Source: Hyalella azteca | Taxonomy: Eukaryota > Arthropoda > Malacostraca > Amphipoda > Hyalellidae | Assembly: GCF_000764305.2 (NCBI RefSeq) | Contig: NW_025943831.1 | Location: 1 to 64,000, forward strand | Direction: 5' to 3' | DNA: 64,000 nt | In this document: in pieces, positions 50,693 to 62,832 of the stretch | Position numbering within the stretch: the first letter of the stretch is position 1 | How the letters are laid out: each line of letters opens with the position of its first letter | Translations under genes and position numbers: made by a program | The notes under the pieces: generated by a model | Told to the model about the DNA's origin: nothing | Databases searched by the model: none | What the model saw: only the letters and a program-made list of their open reading frames with translations

Positions 50693-50926
50693 ATGGCATT
50701 CACCGGTCATCACATTGATGATGGAAAATTCTTATTGACAATGCGGTCAACCAGCACCTGCGTGCTGTTGAATGCTCACCACGAGGCTGCTGAACGCTTT
50801 CAAGAACGAGGCTTCAAGAGAAACTTAGAGCTAAAACTCGATCGTCTAAATTGGGAAGTTCATATTTACAGCAGAATTCAAGCTAAAAGTGACTGCAAGC
50901 CAACGCGGTTTCGTCATTCATTATAA
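50693..50926 (+). CDS. Candidate terminal ORF, unknown
   Basis: 77-codon frame MAFTGHHIDDGKFLLTMRST... to KPTRFRHSL and a TAA stop, followed by AATAAA near 50957. It starts 18 bp after a LINE 3' scrap, so it may be target or transposon sequence. No family recognised. Confidence 0.2.
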   Translation: MAFTGHHIDDGKFLLTMRSTSTCVLLNAHHEAAERFQERGFKRNLELKLDRLNWEVHIYSRIQAKSDCKPTRFRHSL

Positions 50927-51409
50927 TTAATGCCACTCGCTGCAGAAAAGGTACGAATAAAAAAGTTGTTTTTGCTTGAGTTCGTCTTCTTTTTCCTTAA
51001 TTTATTGCCCCGTTTTTTTTTCCTGCAATCACAATGACTGGTCTATGACTGCAGTCAATAACTGTTCCTATAATTTCTGCAGCGTAAGGCATTGTGTATG
51101 ACGAATGTTTTTTGACTTTCAGTGAATATAGCATGAATTCTTGCGCGAAATATGAACTTCTCAGTTTGGAATATCGAGCTTTAGCTTCAAGTTTCTTTTT
51201 CTGAAACGAATGGTTGATGAACGTTGGGCACTAAAGATATCTAAGTGGAACATAAAGATGAACGAATAGGCACGTATAGATGTCGTGCATTTGTGCGAAA
51301 TTAAGGGTTGTCTGCACGAGGTATTCATATGTTAAGGGCCCGCAGGTCCAATTAATTACGTTACGACGCATGGGTGGCGACAATATTGAGTATAGCTAAA
51401 ATGGTGTGA

Positions 51410-51760
51410 GGTAAGAAATAATGGAAAGAACAAATAAACAAGAGAGGAAAAGGACATGGGATGAAGGTGTGGAAGCATGAAAATAAAAGACAGGATACAC
51501 TGAAATTGTACAATCAGAAGCCAAGACCTCGGCATTTGTGTGATGGTTGTAGCAGGCGGGATTGAATGTTTTGTGCGAAAGCAGGGAAGCTGCGCGTGGA
51601 TGGACGTACAGGTATAAAAGGAAGTAGGAGCAGCGCTTTATTTGTGAAGTGGATGAGAAGAAGGCTATGGAGTACCTGATGGAGGAATGTGAAGCGTACG
51701 AGAGAGAACATGTTATGATGGAGATGGTTCTGAATGAGGGGAGGTAGTAGTGCACTGATG
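51410..51760 (+). pseudogene. Decayed LINE C-terminal fragment
   Basis: The frame broken by a TAG near 51624 reads EQRFICEVDEKKAMEYLMEE and CEAYERE. It is related to the knuckle block at 12700-12800 (ICFIGDRGDRENVEHLLE), with one terminal Cys kept. The long minus-strand frame across 51396-52052 is its antisense shadow. Confidence 0.6.
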
Positions 51761-52280
51761 CAGGGTATGAGAAACAAGTAAGGTGTGGGAAGAGTGCAAT
51801 GATCAATGGTTTGTGTGATGGAGCAACTGTGGCTAATATTGATAGTTTGACGAGATATTTTAGGATCGTGTGGAAGGTTGAGAGAGACGAGGATGTCAAG
51901 AGTGTGGTCCTTAAGAGCGGAGGCGTAAGGATTTTTTTAAGATATATATCGAAGCGTTTTGATTGTGATATACTTTCAGTCTTAGTCACGTTACTGACCG
52001 TCATAAAAATCTTCTCGCGCCCCAATTCCGACCCGATGCGTGTTTGAGTCACAGTCCATGAAAAGGAACTGCGGCGACAGCTGAAGGCGGAAAGTCTGAC
52101 GCAACCTCATAGTCACATGCCTCTGAGTAGCTGCTAACCGGTTAGTAAATTCGCTGCAGGGTGTTACACGTGGCCTGTAAGAAAAACAGACGCAGTCTTC
52201 CGAGTCATTTTTATACGTTAGCATAATATCGATGGATTAAACGAAAGAATATAAGAAACTTGAATAGATTTTCAAGTTAC

Positions 52281-52407
52281 ATGCAAGGCAAGCACATCAA
52301 GCAGCGTATTTCCAAAGCCTCCCTTTAAACACGCACCAGCCAGATACACGTATATCCTGTCATACGCTAGAAATGTGCTGTAGTGAATTGCTTGGATGAC
52401 TGGAGAG
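52281..52407 (-). CDS. Candidate diverged ankyrin exon following 52786
   Basis: Acceptor ATGATTAG (alternative CACTACAG at 52378-52380, same frame) and donor GTAACT. Enters in phase 2 and leaves in phase 0, exactly as cactus exon 2. 42 codons containing AIHYSTFLAYDRIYVYLAGA and FGNTLLDVLALH, which align with LHVAVMRGFIEVVYHI...FLDLAN of cactus exon 2. The match is weak in sequence but supported by phase and position. No convincing third exon follows: the next acceptor (52176-52178) reads only ATCNTLQRIY and a stop, so the locus may be truncated or decayed. Confidence 0.35.
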
Positions 52408-52785
52408 CTAATCATGCATGCTCGGGTCTCATTATCCGACCGATGGGAACACTTACAAAAAAGTTCCTGCCATTCCACTTGCTTGTTCTTTCTGCCATTA
52501 AAGTACAAATCTTTGGCAACTTTCAGTTCTTGGTTTTTGCTGGTATCGCTTTAACGCATTTGCCAAAGCTGTTGACACACACGTTTATTTCAGGAAGTAT
52601 ACATCGTCGAGTAAATGAATATGAGATTAATATATACAGTGGGGGAAATCGATAAGAAATGAGAACGATTAATGATTTATGTAAATAAAATGCATTATTT
52701 CATTAAGAATAACTTTCAGGTAAATGCTTTGTTATATGTATAAAATTATTAGTAGTGTTGAATTAGTTGACTGAGTTCGACTTAC

Positions 52786-53768
52786 CTGACTCGTGTTCCA
52801 TGCAGACATTCCAGCGTCAAGTGATGGTTTAAATCTTCGTGAGTTTGGCTTCTTCTCGCTTGTGTGGAGCACTTTGAAGGAAATTGAAAGAAATTAAAGT
52901 GTAAGGTTGGGGACACTTCTATAAACCGGTCTGTGACAGCTTGTTTTATGAAAACACTGTCATTTCTGTTCGCAATTTCACTTGTGATCACGATTTCTTC
53001 TTGAACTGAGGAAGTAGCTTGTTTTCGTGGGTCAGAAGAATTTGTCAGAAGTACATTGCATTTTTGAGAGTTACAATGCCCGCTGTCACTACCCAAGTCA
53101 GGAAACTGGTCCAATTGATGTGTGCGCGATTCAGCCATCTTATATGGAACATTACACCACACGCCCGAGTCTCGATTGACTTCCTGTTTGCGGGCAACAC
53201 TCGCATAATCTGTTTTTTGACCTTCTTCCTTCCTTTTTTTGCATGGTTGTCCGTTGCAAGACACGTCCAGCGAATTCCTGAGTGCATTATCAGACGATGC
53301 GTCGATGCATCTTGAAGCATTCGTAATTTTAGAGTCCCCTACATATACGTCATTGCTGGTTTCCATATGTCGCGAACTCCGGAAATTCTCTTGGTAAAAT
53401 ACCAGCGGCTCGCTACAAGAGGCTTGTTTCCCAATATAATTCTCCCCATTGGCCAAAGGAAGATTCTGATCTACATTGTTCCAATGGTATTTCTCCAGCC
53501 ACTTAATGCAACGTTCATCCCATTTATCGCCACAATCGTCGAGTCTGTTTTGGTCTTCTGCAGTCCTCGAGATTACCATGGCTTTGATAGTTTTTTGAGA
53601 TGCTTCGTCGACTTGAATATTACTATTTTTCTTACCAGCACGCGATGCTGCGTAATGGCATAGCTTGGTGTTCCTGTCGGTCTGCAGCAAACGAAACACA
53701 TTTGAGATGGGCTTAGGACTCTTGGAACCCATGCAATCTGTCGCAATGTTAATTAGCATTACGGACAT
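52786..53768 (-). CDS. N-terminal exon of a cactus-like paralog or alternative cactus 5' exon
   Basis: An open frame of 327 codons plus 2 nt, the longest in the window. It opens at an ATG directly after an in-frame TAA and ends at a clean donor (GTCAG|GTAAGT) in phase 2, like cactus exon 1. The product is Ser/Asn/Lys-rich and looks disordered. It has a basic patch (CKKRKEE, 176-182) and two DSG motifs (200-202; 228-234, DSGHCNS), of which the second resembles a loose beta-TrCP degron. The last 20 residues (HEDLNHHLTLECLHG) look like a worn DxDGDTxLHLAxxHG start of an IkB ankyrin domain. An acceptor just before the DCMGS residues is also possible. That it is an exon is fairly likely; the IkB relationship is inference. 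Confidence 0.55.
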
Positions 53769-56700
53769 TTATTCATTCATGAAAATATGAAGGCTGAGCC
53801 TTTTTTCCTTGCATGGCATAATCTGAATAAAAAAAAAGATCTCAAAATTGAATAGAGGAGTTGATTAACAACGTATATGGACATATTTTAACGCATATAA
53901 AGTAGTTCAATGCCTCGGAAATTCATACTTTATCTAATGTTCAGATAAAGTATGTTCTAAGCTTCTAACATCCTGTGAATGTTGCAAACTATCCAAGGTA
54001 TTTGTTTGAATTATAGCTATGGTTTAACACACGGAAGACGCAATCGACTATCAAGTTCATGGACCGGAGAGTAGGGTGGTGCCGTAGACGGCATTGAACA
54101 AACGGGTACCAACTTAGTATGTCGGCTCAGATATAAAGTTAAAGTTGCGCCACGATCGACAACTAGTCTCTGTAAATATGCCTCAGGCATGCCATTCCTC
54201 TCCTAATGATCATGGAAGGAAAACAATGAACAATTTTTTTAATGCATGATAGGAAATAGTCAGTAATTGGTGCACATGAGATACCATCGCCCATGCCTGA
54301 CTCGAGCACTGCTCGATGACACGCTATTGGAGCACTCAAATTATGTCGGCCGGCGGCCGGTCATTCCGCTTCGTGTAATTTGAGATCATCATTTTACATG
54401 TGATACCTACGGGTCAGGGATTATTCGTGCGTTTTTGCTGAGATAAATTGACACCAATAAGGTAGAGTTTCTCTACGTTAGTATTATTATCGCATTTAAT
54501 GCAAAAAATTGTCGATGGTTTCTCATCAAAACTGTCATATGAGTCTTGATTATTCACTTTGATCATAAGTGATTACAAACTTTATGATATTTCAGAAAAA
54601 ACACATCTAAACATTAATTATGTTATGGATACACACGACGAAAGAAAAATGTCAACCACAAACCATTTCTCCAAAAATTGCAAATCTTTCTGTAAAAACT
54701 CAGTCTTATAATTAAATATTTGATAGAATATTAGAAGATGAGTTTACTGTCATGGAATGGATGATGCATGATAATATAGATTGAAAAAATATCTTCGGTT
54801 ATTAATTAGCACTCACTACTCCAAAAATCGAATAAAAAAAATTATTAATATTTTTACTTGAGACGCCAAACGTCCGCACAAAAAATATAAAATCTGCGAG
54901 TATTAACCAGCAAAAAAAAAACAAAAAAAAAACAAATAAATGTTTCGGGCTATTTTTAACTGGCTTAAACAGGCTTTTTATTAGCAACGCGCCAGCGATC
55001 CTACCTCGTCTTCCTAAACCTGGCATGACTGCTCGGAAAGCCCCAACATTGGGAAAATTTTCCCCAAAATTAAAACTTGATTTTTTTTCAGTAGAGTTCG
55101 TCAGAATGTCGTACCCGCAGGCTGGGGACTTTGGTTCTGGATAAATTACAGCGGATCGTACGATCCCAACTACGGTGCAAGCTGTAATATGAATACGGAG
55201 AAAGTTATGAAATATACTTGGCTTATTTGATGAGAGCCATTCAGTTACTGATGTAAACTACTTATACGCTTGTATTAGAGATCAAAAACAAATGCATGCA
55301 ATACGTAGGTATAGGGTGCTTGATATATTGGGATTAATGTCTTGCTATAAAAATAAAGGTTTCATCATGGCTAGTAAAAAAACCGAATTGAAGTTAAAAA
55401 ATTCATCTGTGCATAATCAATGGCCAAGTACCATGGAAGAGATGCAGCTCCCGCAAGATAGTTACTTGCTTTAATCAAACATATGGCAACCTAAGAGAGC
55501 TGGCATGCAGTATGAATGCCAGCTGCAAGCTCGTTCCACGTTTCAGCATCATCAGAATTATATAAAAATAATAATTTAATTCCACTGCGTAACATAGTAA
55601 CATACAAAACCAGCTAACGATCCTTTTTCATAACTTATCAGCGAGCTAAATTAAGTGATTGATTTCAGCTCATCAATGAGCATACTTTTCATAAGTGTTA
55701 TACCATCGAAAAAAATGGGCCAGATTTGTGTTTGAACAATAAATAGGGACAAATCAAAGAGCTAGGTCTTACATTACGACAGAGCTCGCGGCAAGTCCAG
55801 TCAATGTTCAACCAACGGCCAACCCCAATTAATATGTTGCAGTCTCTCATTGCCATCCTCCACCATTTTCTATAGAGCAGTAAACGCTTCGCTTTACATA
55901 TATGAGCGAGATTGTTTTCCCATTACCAGCGAGCGAGGAAGATGCTAGCATGAACTGGTCAGATAGCTACTGGGGAACCCCATCCAGCTATCTATCGGTA
56001 TTCGTTAAATTCGAGGTTTTTTGTTGCTGTACAGCAACTTTTCGAACCAGTAAGATTATATATATTATACGGCACGTTGTCGTCGTCCTTCTGTAACATT
56101 GCAATGCGCAGGTGGCCCGCTCTACTATTGTGTACGCCATACTGCCGAGGCAGCTAGGTGCCTATCTAGGTGCACGGCTACCTCTGCTTGTAGAATATTA
56201 CCGATGACAACTTTTTAGGCAAGTTTATGAAAGAAGCACTGACATTATCTCCCTCGTGATATTTGCGAAGTTATGAATTTTTCATTCGATTATTTCTGTA
56301 TGAAAGATTTGTTTCATTAATAATTTAAAATTTTATATAATACAAGTAGCTGAAAGCCGGCATAGATCATCGGAATTGATGATCCAATAGTTATTTACAA
56401 ATCCCGTGTCCCGTCTAAACAATCTCAGAAGGAACTTTCATTATATAGATACTATTTCATTATATGGGCACTACTTTCATTATAATAGATACTATTGTGA
56501 ATCGGACACAATAATGTTCGTCAGTGAACAAACTTTGCATTATATTTACACTTTTAGGAAGGTACATAAATGAACGCTGGAGATACAGTTGATTAAGAGT
56601 CATCAGTGCAGCAACAAATAGAGCATTTGTGGTTGTCTTCGCGTTGAAATCGATCTCTTACCAAAATAACCACAAAAGCATTGAAGGCATATTCTTATAT

Positions 56701-57640
56701 CATGGCAAACACATGAAATTTTTGAGACTTATTTTAAAAGCTCGAGATTAACATATTTTCTGGAGTAAATTGTCATAAAAACTGGTGCCAAAGTGAATGT
56801 AAAATGCACTCTTCCCAATGCGCAATTTGATGGAAGCTGCAATGCGTTAAGGATATAAGCTTTAAAGATAGATACTTTTTATTATTTTAAAGAAAGTAGC
56901 GCTTTTATATTAACTTCCAAAAATATTTCGCATTAAATTTTCGTGCATCATGCCACAACATTAATTTATTGGGAAAACGGATATTGGGAAAATTATTGTT
57001 TGAGCCGAGCTATTGATATGTATATACCGCAAAAATTGCGCATATATCCTACACAATATCATTGAGCTTAATAGGAAAATGGAACGCGGTCAGTCGCAAG
57101 TTCCTCATGAATGATTCATGACTAATAAATTTTTCTAGGTGCCAATCAAATGCTGAGTAAATGCCCCGAGGTTCGAAAAGACAGATACTCACTAAAAAAT
57201 TATTATTCAACATCGGTAATAATTCAAGCGCTCTTTTCAGGCGACTGGGGCAAGGTGATGCAATCTAACAGCTTACCAACTATTTATTGAGACTAGTGTG
57301 CATATTACTCGAGCTAAATTATAAAGGATAAACACAACACACACATTAAAAAATACACAAAAAATTCCTTTCTTTCTGTAGAACAAAAATTCACAAGAAA
57401 AATAATAACGAGCTTCAGATAAAAAAATACTATACCATCCAACTGGCTGTTTAATTGCTGTTATCTTCAGTATAAGCTCATATAGGATGTCGTATATGCG
57501 CGGGCTGTCGTGGTAATCGAGTGATATTTGGCTATGCGTGTAATTAAGAATATAACTATACATTATTAATATGTATTTACATTTTTGTTTATGAAAATGT
57601 ATATATATTTTCTATATAAGTATAAAAATATACACAGACC
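53769..57640. other. Noncoding interval 5' of the cactus-like exon
   Basis: Small unsupported frames only (for example 55902-56096). A run of A interrupted by C near 54905-54940 is low complexity. Confidence 0.4.
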
Positions 57641-57658
57641 TGTTTTTGTTCTCTACAG

Positions 57659-57720
57659 TGTCTGATTCGGAATTCGAGATCGAGGACATTACGAAATTTT
57701 TAGGACTCCATGCTCGATAG
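57659..57720 (+). CDS. Candidate terminal coding exon (weak)
   Basis: A strong polypyrimidine acceptor (CTGTTTTTGTTCTCTACAG) precedes an acidic 20-codon frame ending SDSEFEIEDITKFLGLHAR and TAG, entered in phase 1. Looks like a C-terminal exon, but no upstream exon with matching phase was identified. Confidence 0.2.
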
Positions 57721-57974
57721 TTATTACGATGAATAATACTATAAGTACTTAAAAAAGTTACAATTAATATCAACGTCGATTAATAGAAGATTTCTTTTTG
57801 TATCCTCCTGAGAAAATACGGAAAAAATGTGAAAAAGCGTTCGAAATTTTCATTGTGACTTTGAAAAGGGTCGAGATTTCATTTTAAGCATAGGTTTGCA
57901 ATGTTAAAGTCCATGATATGGCAAGTTGAACGCCGCTGAGAGGCTTCACTTCTTACTTCAAATGAGCGCAAAGT

Positions 57975-57984
57975 GGGAATTCCC
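57975..57984. promoter_or_regulatory. Perfect palindromic kB motif
   Basis: GGGAATTCCC matches GGGRNNYYCC. Lies between the two exon-like frames at 53.8 kb and 62.8 kb. One or two such matches are expected by chance in 64 kb. Confidence 0.25.
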
Positions 57985-59040
57985 TGCACGGCTCAGAATT
58001 TCTTGTGACTGAGCCGTAAGCTTAGCATCACCTCGTCCTGCATTGCTTATTCGCTAAAAATCCCACAACCGCTCAGAGACACAAGGTACCACTTAATGTT
58101 TCGGTATTCGATGAAGTCTTGATGTTCTGAAATACATAGGTTCTTTGCAAAGGATAGTTCCACATCGTCACTGGAGTTTAGGCCACCTACCACACTTTTT
58201 CCGGTGGCCCCACTCACGCATACCACTTTTTATTGACGAGACCACTCGATCACATTCAGCCACTCACACGCCACTCCCATCAGGAGTCACCACTGAGCTC
58301 GAGGATCTGAGGAGCAATGGTGAGTGTTAAGCACGTCTGACGTGAGAGGAGGTTTTTCCAGCCTCTCGACGGCGCCCTTCGCAGTCTCTTTTTAGAACAG
58401 CTCCTTTACTACAACACCAACGATGCCTCAATTGTGAACGCCACTGAGTTAATGGCAACACGATCAATACGCATGTTACAACAGTTAGAATTACAATAAT
58501 TCAAACTTTACTTTTGTTATGAACATGGGAATTTTGATAAATATTATTCCACAAAAAATTTGCTGACTACCACTAGTAATGGGAGAAAACGATGTAAAAA
58601 CATTCGAAAAATGAATCATGCAAATAATTGAATTTGTCACAGAATAATCGTACATTGCATTATGAAAGTCCTTATGCTATTCAATTTTTATGCGGAGACG
58701 AGTAAAACCTTTACTCTAGTTGTACGGAGAGAAAACACATGAAAAATATAGAAATTTGAAGTTCATTATCTCCCTTCATATTGCTCTCATTATTAATATC
58801 TGGAGTTCAAGTAATAATGACATAGCCGCAGTATCTCGAAGAAAACATAGATTTTGTATCTCAACAAACATCCGACATTTCGCTATAAAAACAAGTATGC
58901 AGTAGATACGAAAATAACGATATTTGAACCAGCAAGAGAAATTATACAAGCTAAAAAATCGGCAACAGGGACCGTTGAAATCGCGATGCAAGGCACACCT
59001 ACTATTTTATATGACAAAGATTCCTCCACAGCCTCTATAC
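57985..59040. other. Noncoding spacer
   Basis: The frame at 58145-58319 ends at a GTGAGT donor in phase 1 but has no other support. Confidence 0.35.
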
Positions 59041-59043
59041 TTA

Positions 59044-59126
59044 CACACTATCATGTGCATACACACTATCATGTGCATACACACTATCATGTGCATACAC
59101 ACTATCATGTGCATACACACTATCAT
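59044..59126. repeat. 18-bp tandem repeat, about 4.6 copies
   Basis: Unit ACACTATCATGTGCATAC, near-perfect copies. Being a multiple of three, it stays open in two overlapping frames, giving spurious His/Tyr-rich ORFs. Confidence 0.95.
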
Positions 59127-59129
59127 GAA

Positions 59130-61395
59130 TATAATTTAGAGGATTATGCATGTACATTTTAGTTCGAGTGCGAGAGTTTCAAGTGTACTAGATAGAAAAT
59201 TTTCATATTTTTCTGGACACAAACTGTGTATACAAACTATACACGATTTCTAAGCGGAGAAAAATTCGAACCGTTTTGAAAAATCTATGTAATTATCTAT
59301 TTATATTGCGAATTTTGAAAGCTGCATGTACGTGCAGAATGCGCAGGCCAGATGTCCATAAAGCACATTTACATGTGATCATATACATATCTCTGACGGC
59401 ATGTTCCAACCTTATTCATTAAATTAACAGCTGATCTTAAGTAATACTCTGCCTATACATGTGCTAACACTTATTCCTTATATTAACAGCTCATCATAAT
59501 TACATCTCTGGCGGTATATGTACTAACACTTAGGTATTTATTATCAATCGATCTTATCGCACACTATAACGACCAAGATTCTGACATTGACTTATAGGTA
59601 AAATGTGTACCTACACCTTATTATTATTTTTTGAGGCGTAATTGCATATGTTCAGCTGAGTTACGTGCAAAATGTGCGTAAGATACATAAATATTACGCT
59701 TTCTCCCAATCAATGTGAAGAAAATATTTTAGAAGAGGTTGGGGGAAAGGTTTTGTCTGAATTATAGAGGCAATTTATACCAATCAGTAGAGTTCAACTG
59801 TTATGTATATGCGTATAGTCTAGGCGGGTTTATATTGCTGCGTTTTGTTCAATTATTTTCATCATTGCACTCTCATGATTAAGAGTCAGATTTTATACAC
59901 TTTGGAGAATGGAAGTTCATACAAATTTCTATACTTCTCTCGAGTTTTATCTTCATTCTTAAGTAGTACAGAGATACGAAAAATTTCAAATTGTATTCGC
60001 TTCATCATTTATTGGATACTTGCTTCCCAAAAATTATTTGTATTCTGTTAGCGTGTGTTATTTAGCGTAATTATTATACGAAAAATAAACAATAAAAATG
60101 GAAGAATACCTCCGTACCAGTAAGTAATATCTCAACCCTGATTAGTGATCAAGTTGACCCGTGCGTCGCACGTAAGGGGAGGTGACTCTAAAAAAGTATA
60201 AATGTTGAAGATTATCGAATCATCACGTACCAATTCAATTTATGGCTTGATCAAGAAAGACAAAATCTTCAATTTGTTGTTGTTATCTGAGCTGTTGTGT
60301 TCGGTTGCCGGAGTTATTTGCAGCAGTGCAATGCAAGGCATGACACAGCTGAGTAGTTCCGCTTCAGCATCCTGTTAAGCGCCTATCACGCCAGAATGCT
60401 TTGCCACATCATCCACTCCAGGCAAACTCCTCAAAAATAAATAGCAAATAAACTGTTAGTCTCAGCACTCACTTCAGCACATAGAAATAAGATGGGCTCA
60501 AGACTGGGGCCACTGCCCATGTCAGTTGCGTGTTACAGGCGCTGCTATGGATAACTTCAATCACAAGAACAGTTAAAATATAAGGCATATTTTCGAGAAA
60601 AGAGGAACAATGAATCTAAATGCTACCGGAGACGACAGAGAGAATATTATGTGCAACTTTTCATTTCAACAATATCATACCTTAGTTAGTGGTAGAATCA
60701 TCGTAATGTTCCCCTGAATCTAAATGATGAGTTTCATTCGTTACCGATTCCGGCTGACGTTAATTAATTGTCACTGATAAAAAATGACGTCTTTCGCATT
60801 TAGTTATTAGATCGATCCTCTCGTGATGATTGGCTGAAGTTCTTTGGGAATAAAATTTTATTGTAACTGACTGGATAAATTATACGTTTCTAGATAGTAT
60901 TTAAGCACAAAAGAAGCTAAATAAATGCAACAAGATACAATAAGCATTGAAATTCCTGCCATCAATTTCAGACGGTCCTATCTCTAGTAACCACATGGAC
61001 TAACGCAATAAACAAGAAAGAAAACGAACAATTACTAAATTAACTAAACAGATTGCTGTGTTTTCGATAACCCTGAACCTTCATTAAATTTTATGTTGCC
61101 TTCAAGCAAATTCTTTGCACAACTCTTAATCTTTATAAAATCGCAGTTTTGGAGTTAATTTTAAACGGAAAATTATAACTTAAAATTCATGAAGACCTAA
61201 TCATTATGACGGTGTACTGCCTTTTTTCACTCAGTCCAAATAATTTTTTTGGGGAAAATGCTTGCAAATGTTAACAATCAATATTAGTGAAAAAGTCAAA
61301 ACTGGTGATCATAATGACCATGACCAACACATTTAAATATTTTTAGAGTAAGAATTTCCAAATTTCGGACCGACGAATTGCAAATTCGTGAGATT
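59130..61395. other. Noncoding spacer
   Basis: No gene, RNA or element ends recognised. Confidence 0.4.
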
Positions 61396-61985
61396 AATAC
61401 ATAACATAACATAGTGATGTTGGCGCTGAAGTGTAGGCCTGATGTGGCCTGTCGCCGATTCTTTTCCTTTTCGTGCCTTGTTCACAGAAGATCTAAAATC
61501 GTGTCATTTGACCAGATCTTTTCATGACTGACGATAGTTTGAAGTAGCTACTAGACTTCCACCGGGTTCGATATGATGCTAGACATTTTAAGTCTGAACA
61601 TATATTTTTCCATAGTTTTATCTAGTCCGTTCTTGAACTCGTTCATACTTGGAGCGCCAACGATGTCATCGGGGAGGCTGTTCCACATGTCGGTGATTCG
61701 GAGCGAGAACAAATGTTAAAGCTTGGATAAGTTGCAGCGCAGTTTTTTCTTTCATAGCCGTGGCCCCTAGTGTCGGTTATTGTTTCAAATTCTAGTAATC
61801 CTTCAGGGACCTTGTATAAACCATGAGTATATATACTTGTATACTTTAATGAGGTCCCCACGCAGACGTCGATAACTGAGGCTTGGAAGCTTCATAATCT
61901 TTAATCTTTCTTCATAGGACTTGCCCTTCAAGCCTGGAATTATATTGTACGGACTACGGAATACGGATAATATCCTTGTACGGAT
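61396..61985 (-). pseudogene. 5'-truncated CR1/L2-like LINE, 3' part
   Basis: Minus strand reads IIPGLKGKSYEERLKIMKLP, SLSYRRLRGDLIKVYKYI, TRGHGYERK, then after frame breaks RITDMWNSLPDDIVGAPSMN and EFKNGLDK. These are the classic C-terminal RT blocks of CR1/L2 elements (YEERL..L.LP.L.YRR.RGD; WNSLP..VV.A.S...FK..LD). The 3' end runs into ATGTTATGTTATG, the short tandem tail usual for this group. A TAA and frameshifts make it dead. Confidence 0.9.
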
Positions 61986-61989
61986 AATT

Positions 61990-62828
61990 TGATCATAAGC
62001 CACCTTATGATCAAAATCAATGAATTGCAAGAAGACTCTAAATATAAATATTTTCAAGTCAAACAGATTAATAAAAAAGTTTATTGACACAAACAATTTC
62101 AATTATTGGACGGCCGCTTTCAAAGCGATTTTCCCAAATATATTAGCCGCAATAGCTCTTTTAAAGAGGTACGCCAAAAAATATTTTCTGATCGCGTGGA
62201 AGGAAGAAAATTGATACACAGAAAGTATAATCGTGGGTGTGCTAAAATAAAAGCTTGTGGCGCAGCTGTATTATTATGCATGTATATAAATATTTATGTT
62301 TCTAATATAGTTCATAGCTGCAGTGTCACCCAATAGGAATCCTTGAACTTTGTAATTGCCAATTATTTCAAACTCAGTGCAGATATTTACGAGATCTGCA
62401 GCTATGTAAATAAAAAACACATCTGAGTGATCAGACCGCAGGACGGCGCTTGCGAGTTAGGGCGGGAGGTTGAGTGCAATTAATAATATAATAACACTCA
62501 TCATGCATCTAGGTAGATCAGAAACGCTGGATAAAGTAAAAATTTTGAAGAAATAATTAGAAACCAATTAGCGCTAGCAAGCTATTAGAGATTTCAGTTG
62601 TATTATGGCAGTTAGCAAAGGTAACAGGAAGAGAAAGCTGCTGAACGTGAACTATTTCCTTTCAAGTTCATATCCAGCGAGAGGCAGAGAGCTCATTATA
62701 TTTATCATAAAATATATCAGCAAAACTGCACACAATATGTACGTAAATTCAGTTTAAACTATGAGGTCAATGAAGCAAGCTTCCGTTGTTTAAAGAATGA
62801 GACTGAACTGCTATTGACAGGCAGTTAC
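61990..62828. other. Noncoding spacer
   Basis: Frames at 62020-62336 overlap one another and show no family signal. Confidence 0.35.
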
Positions 62829-62832
62829 TCAC

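Noticed and set aside
51396..52052. 218-codon minus-strand frame
   Set aside because: Same pattern: antisense of the LINE knuckle fragment at 51410-51760, with no family signal of its own.
51991..52224. Frame after acceptor TTTTTCTTACAG as third exon of the cactus-like locus
   Set aside because: In the phase required by the preceding exon it stops after ten codons. The open alternative frame shows no ankyrin consensus.
55109..55147. MSYPQAGDFGSG start resembling annexin or peflin N-termini
   Set aside because: Only 12 codons before a stop and no donor inside.
58145..58319. Frame ending at a GTGAGT donor
   Set aside because: No conserved content and no phase-matched acceptor found; left as chance.
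58854..59162. 102-codon frame with a His-Tyr-Val repeat
   Set aside because: Openness comes from the 18-bp tandem repeat; no splice or start support.
61561..61575. GGGTTCGAT as a tRNA T-loop
   Set aside because: Part of the LINE; no A box or cloverleaf around it. No tRNA was found anywhere in the window.
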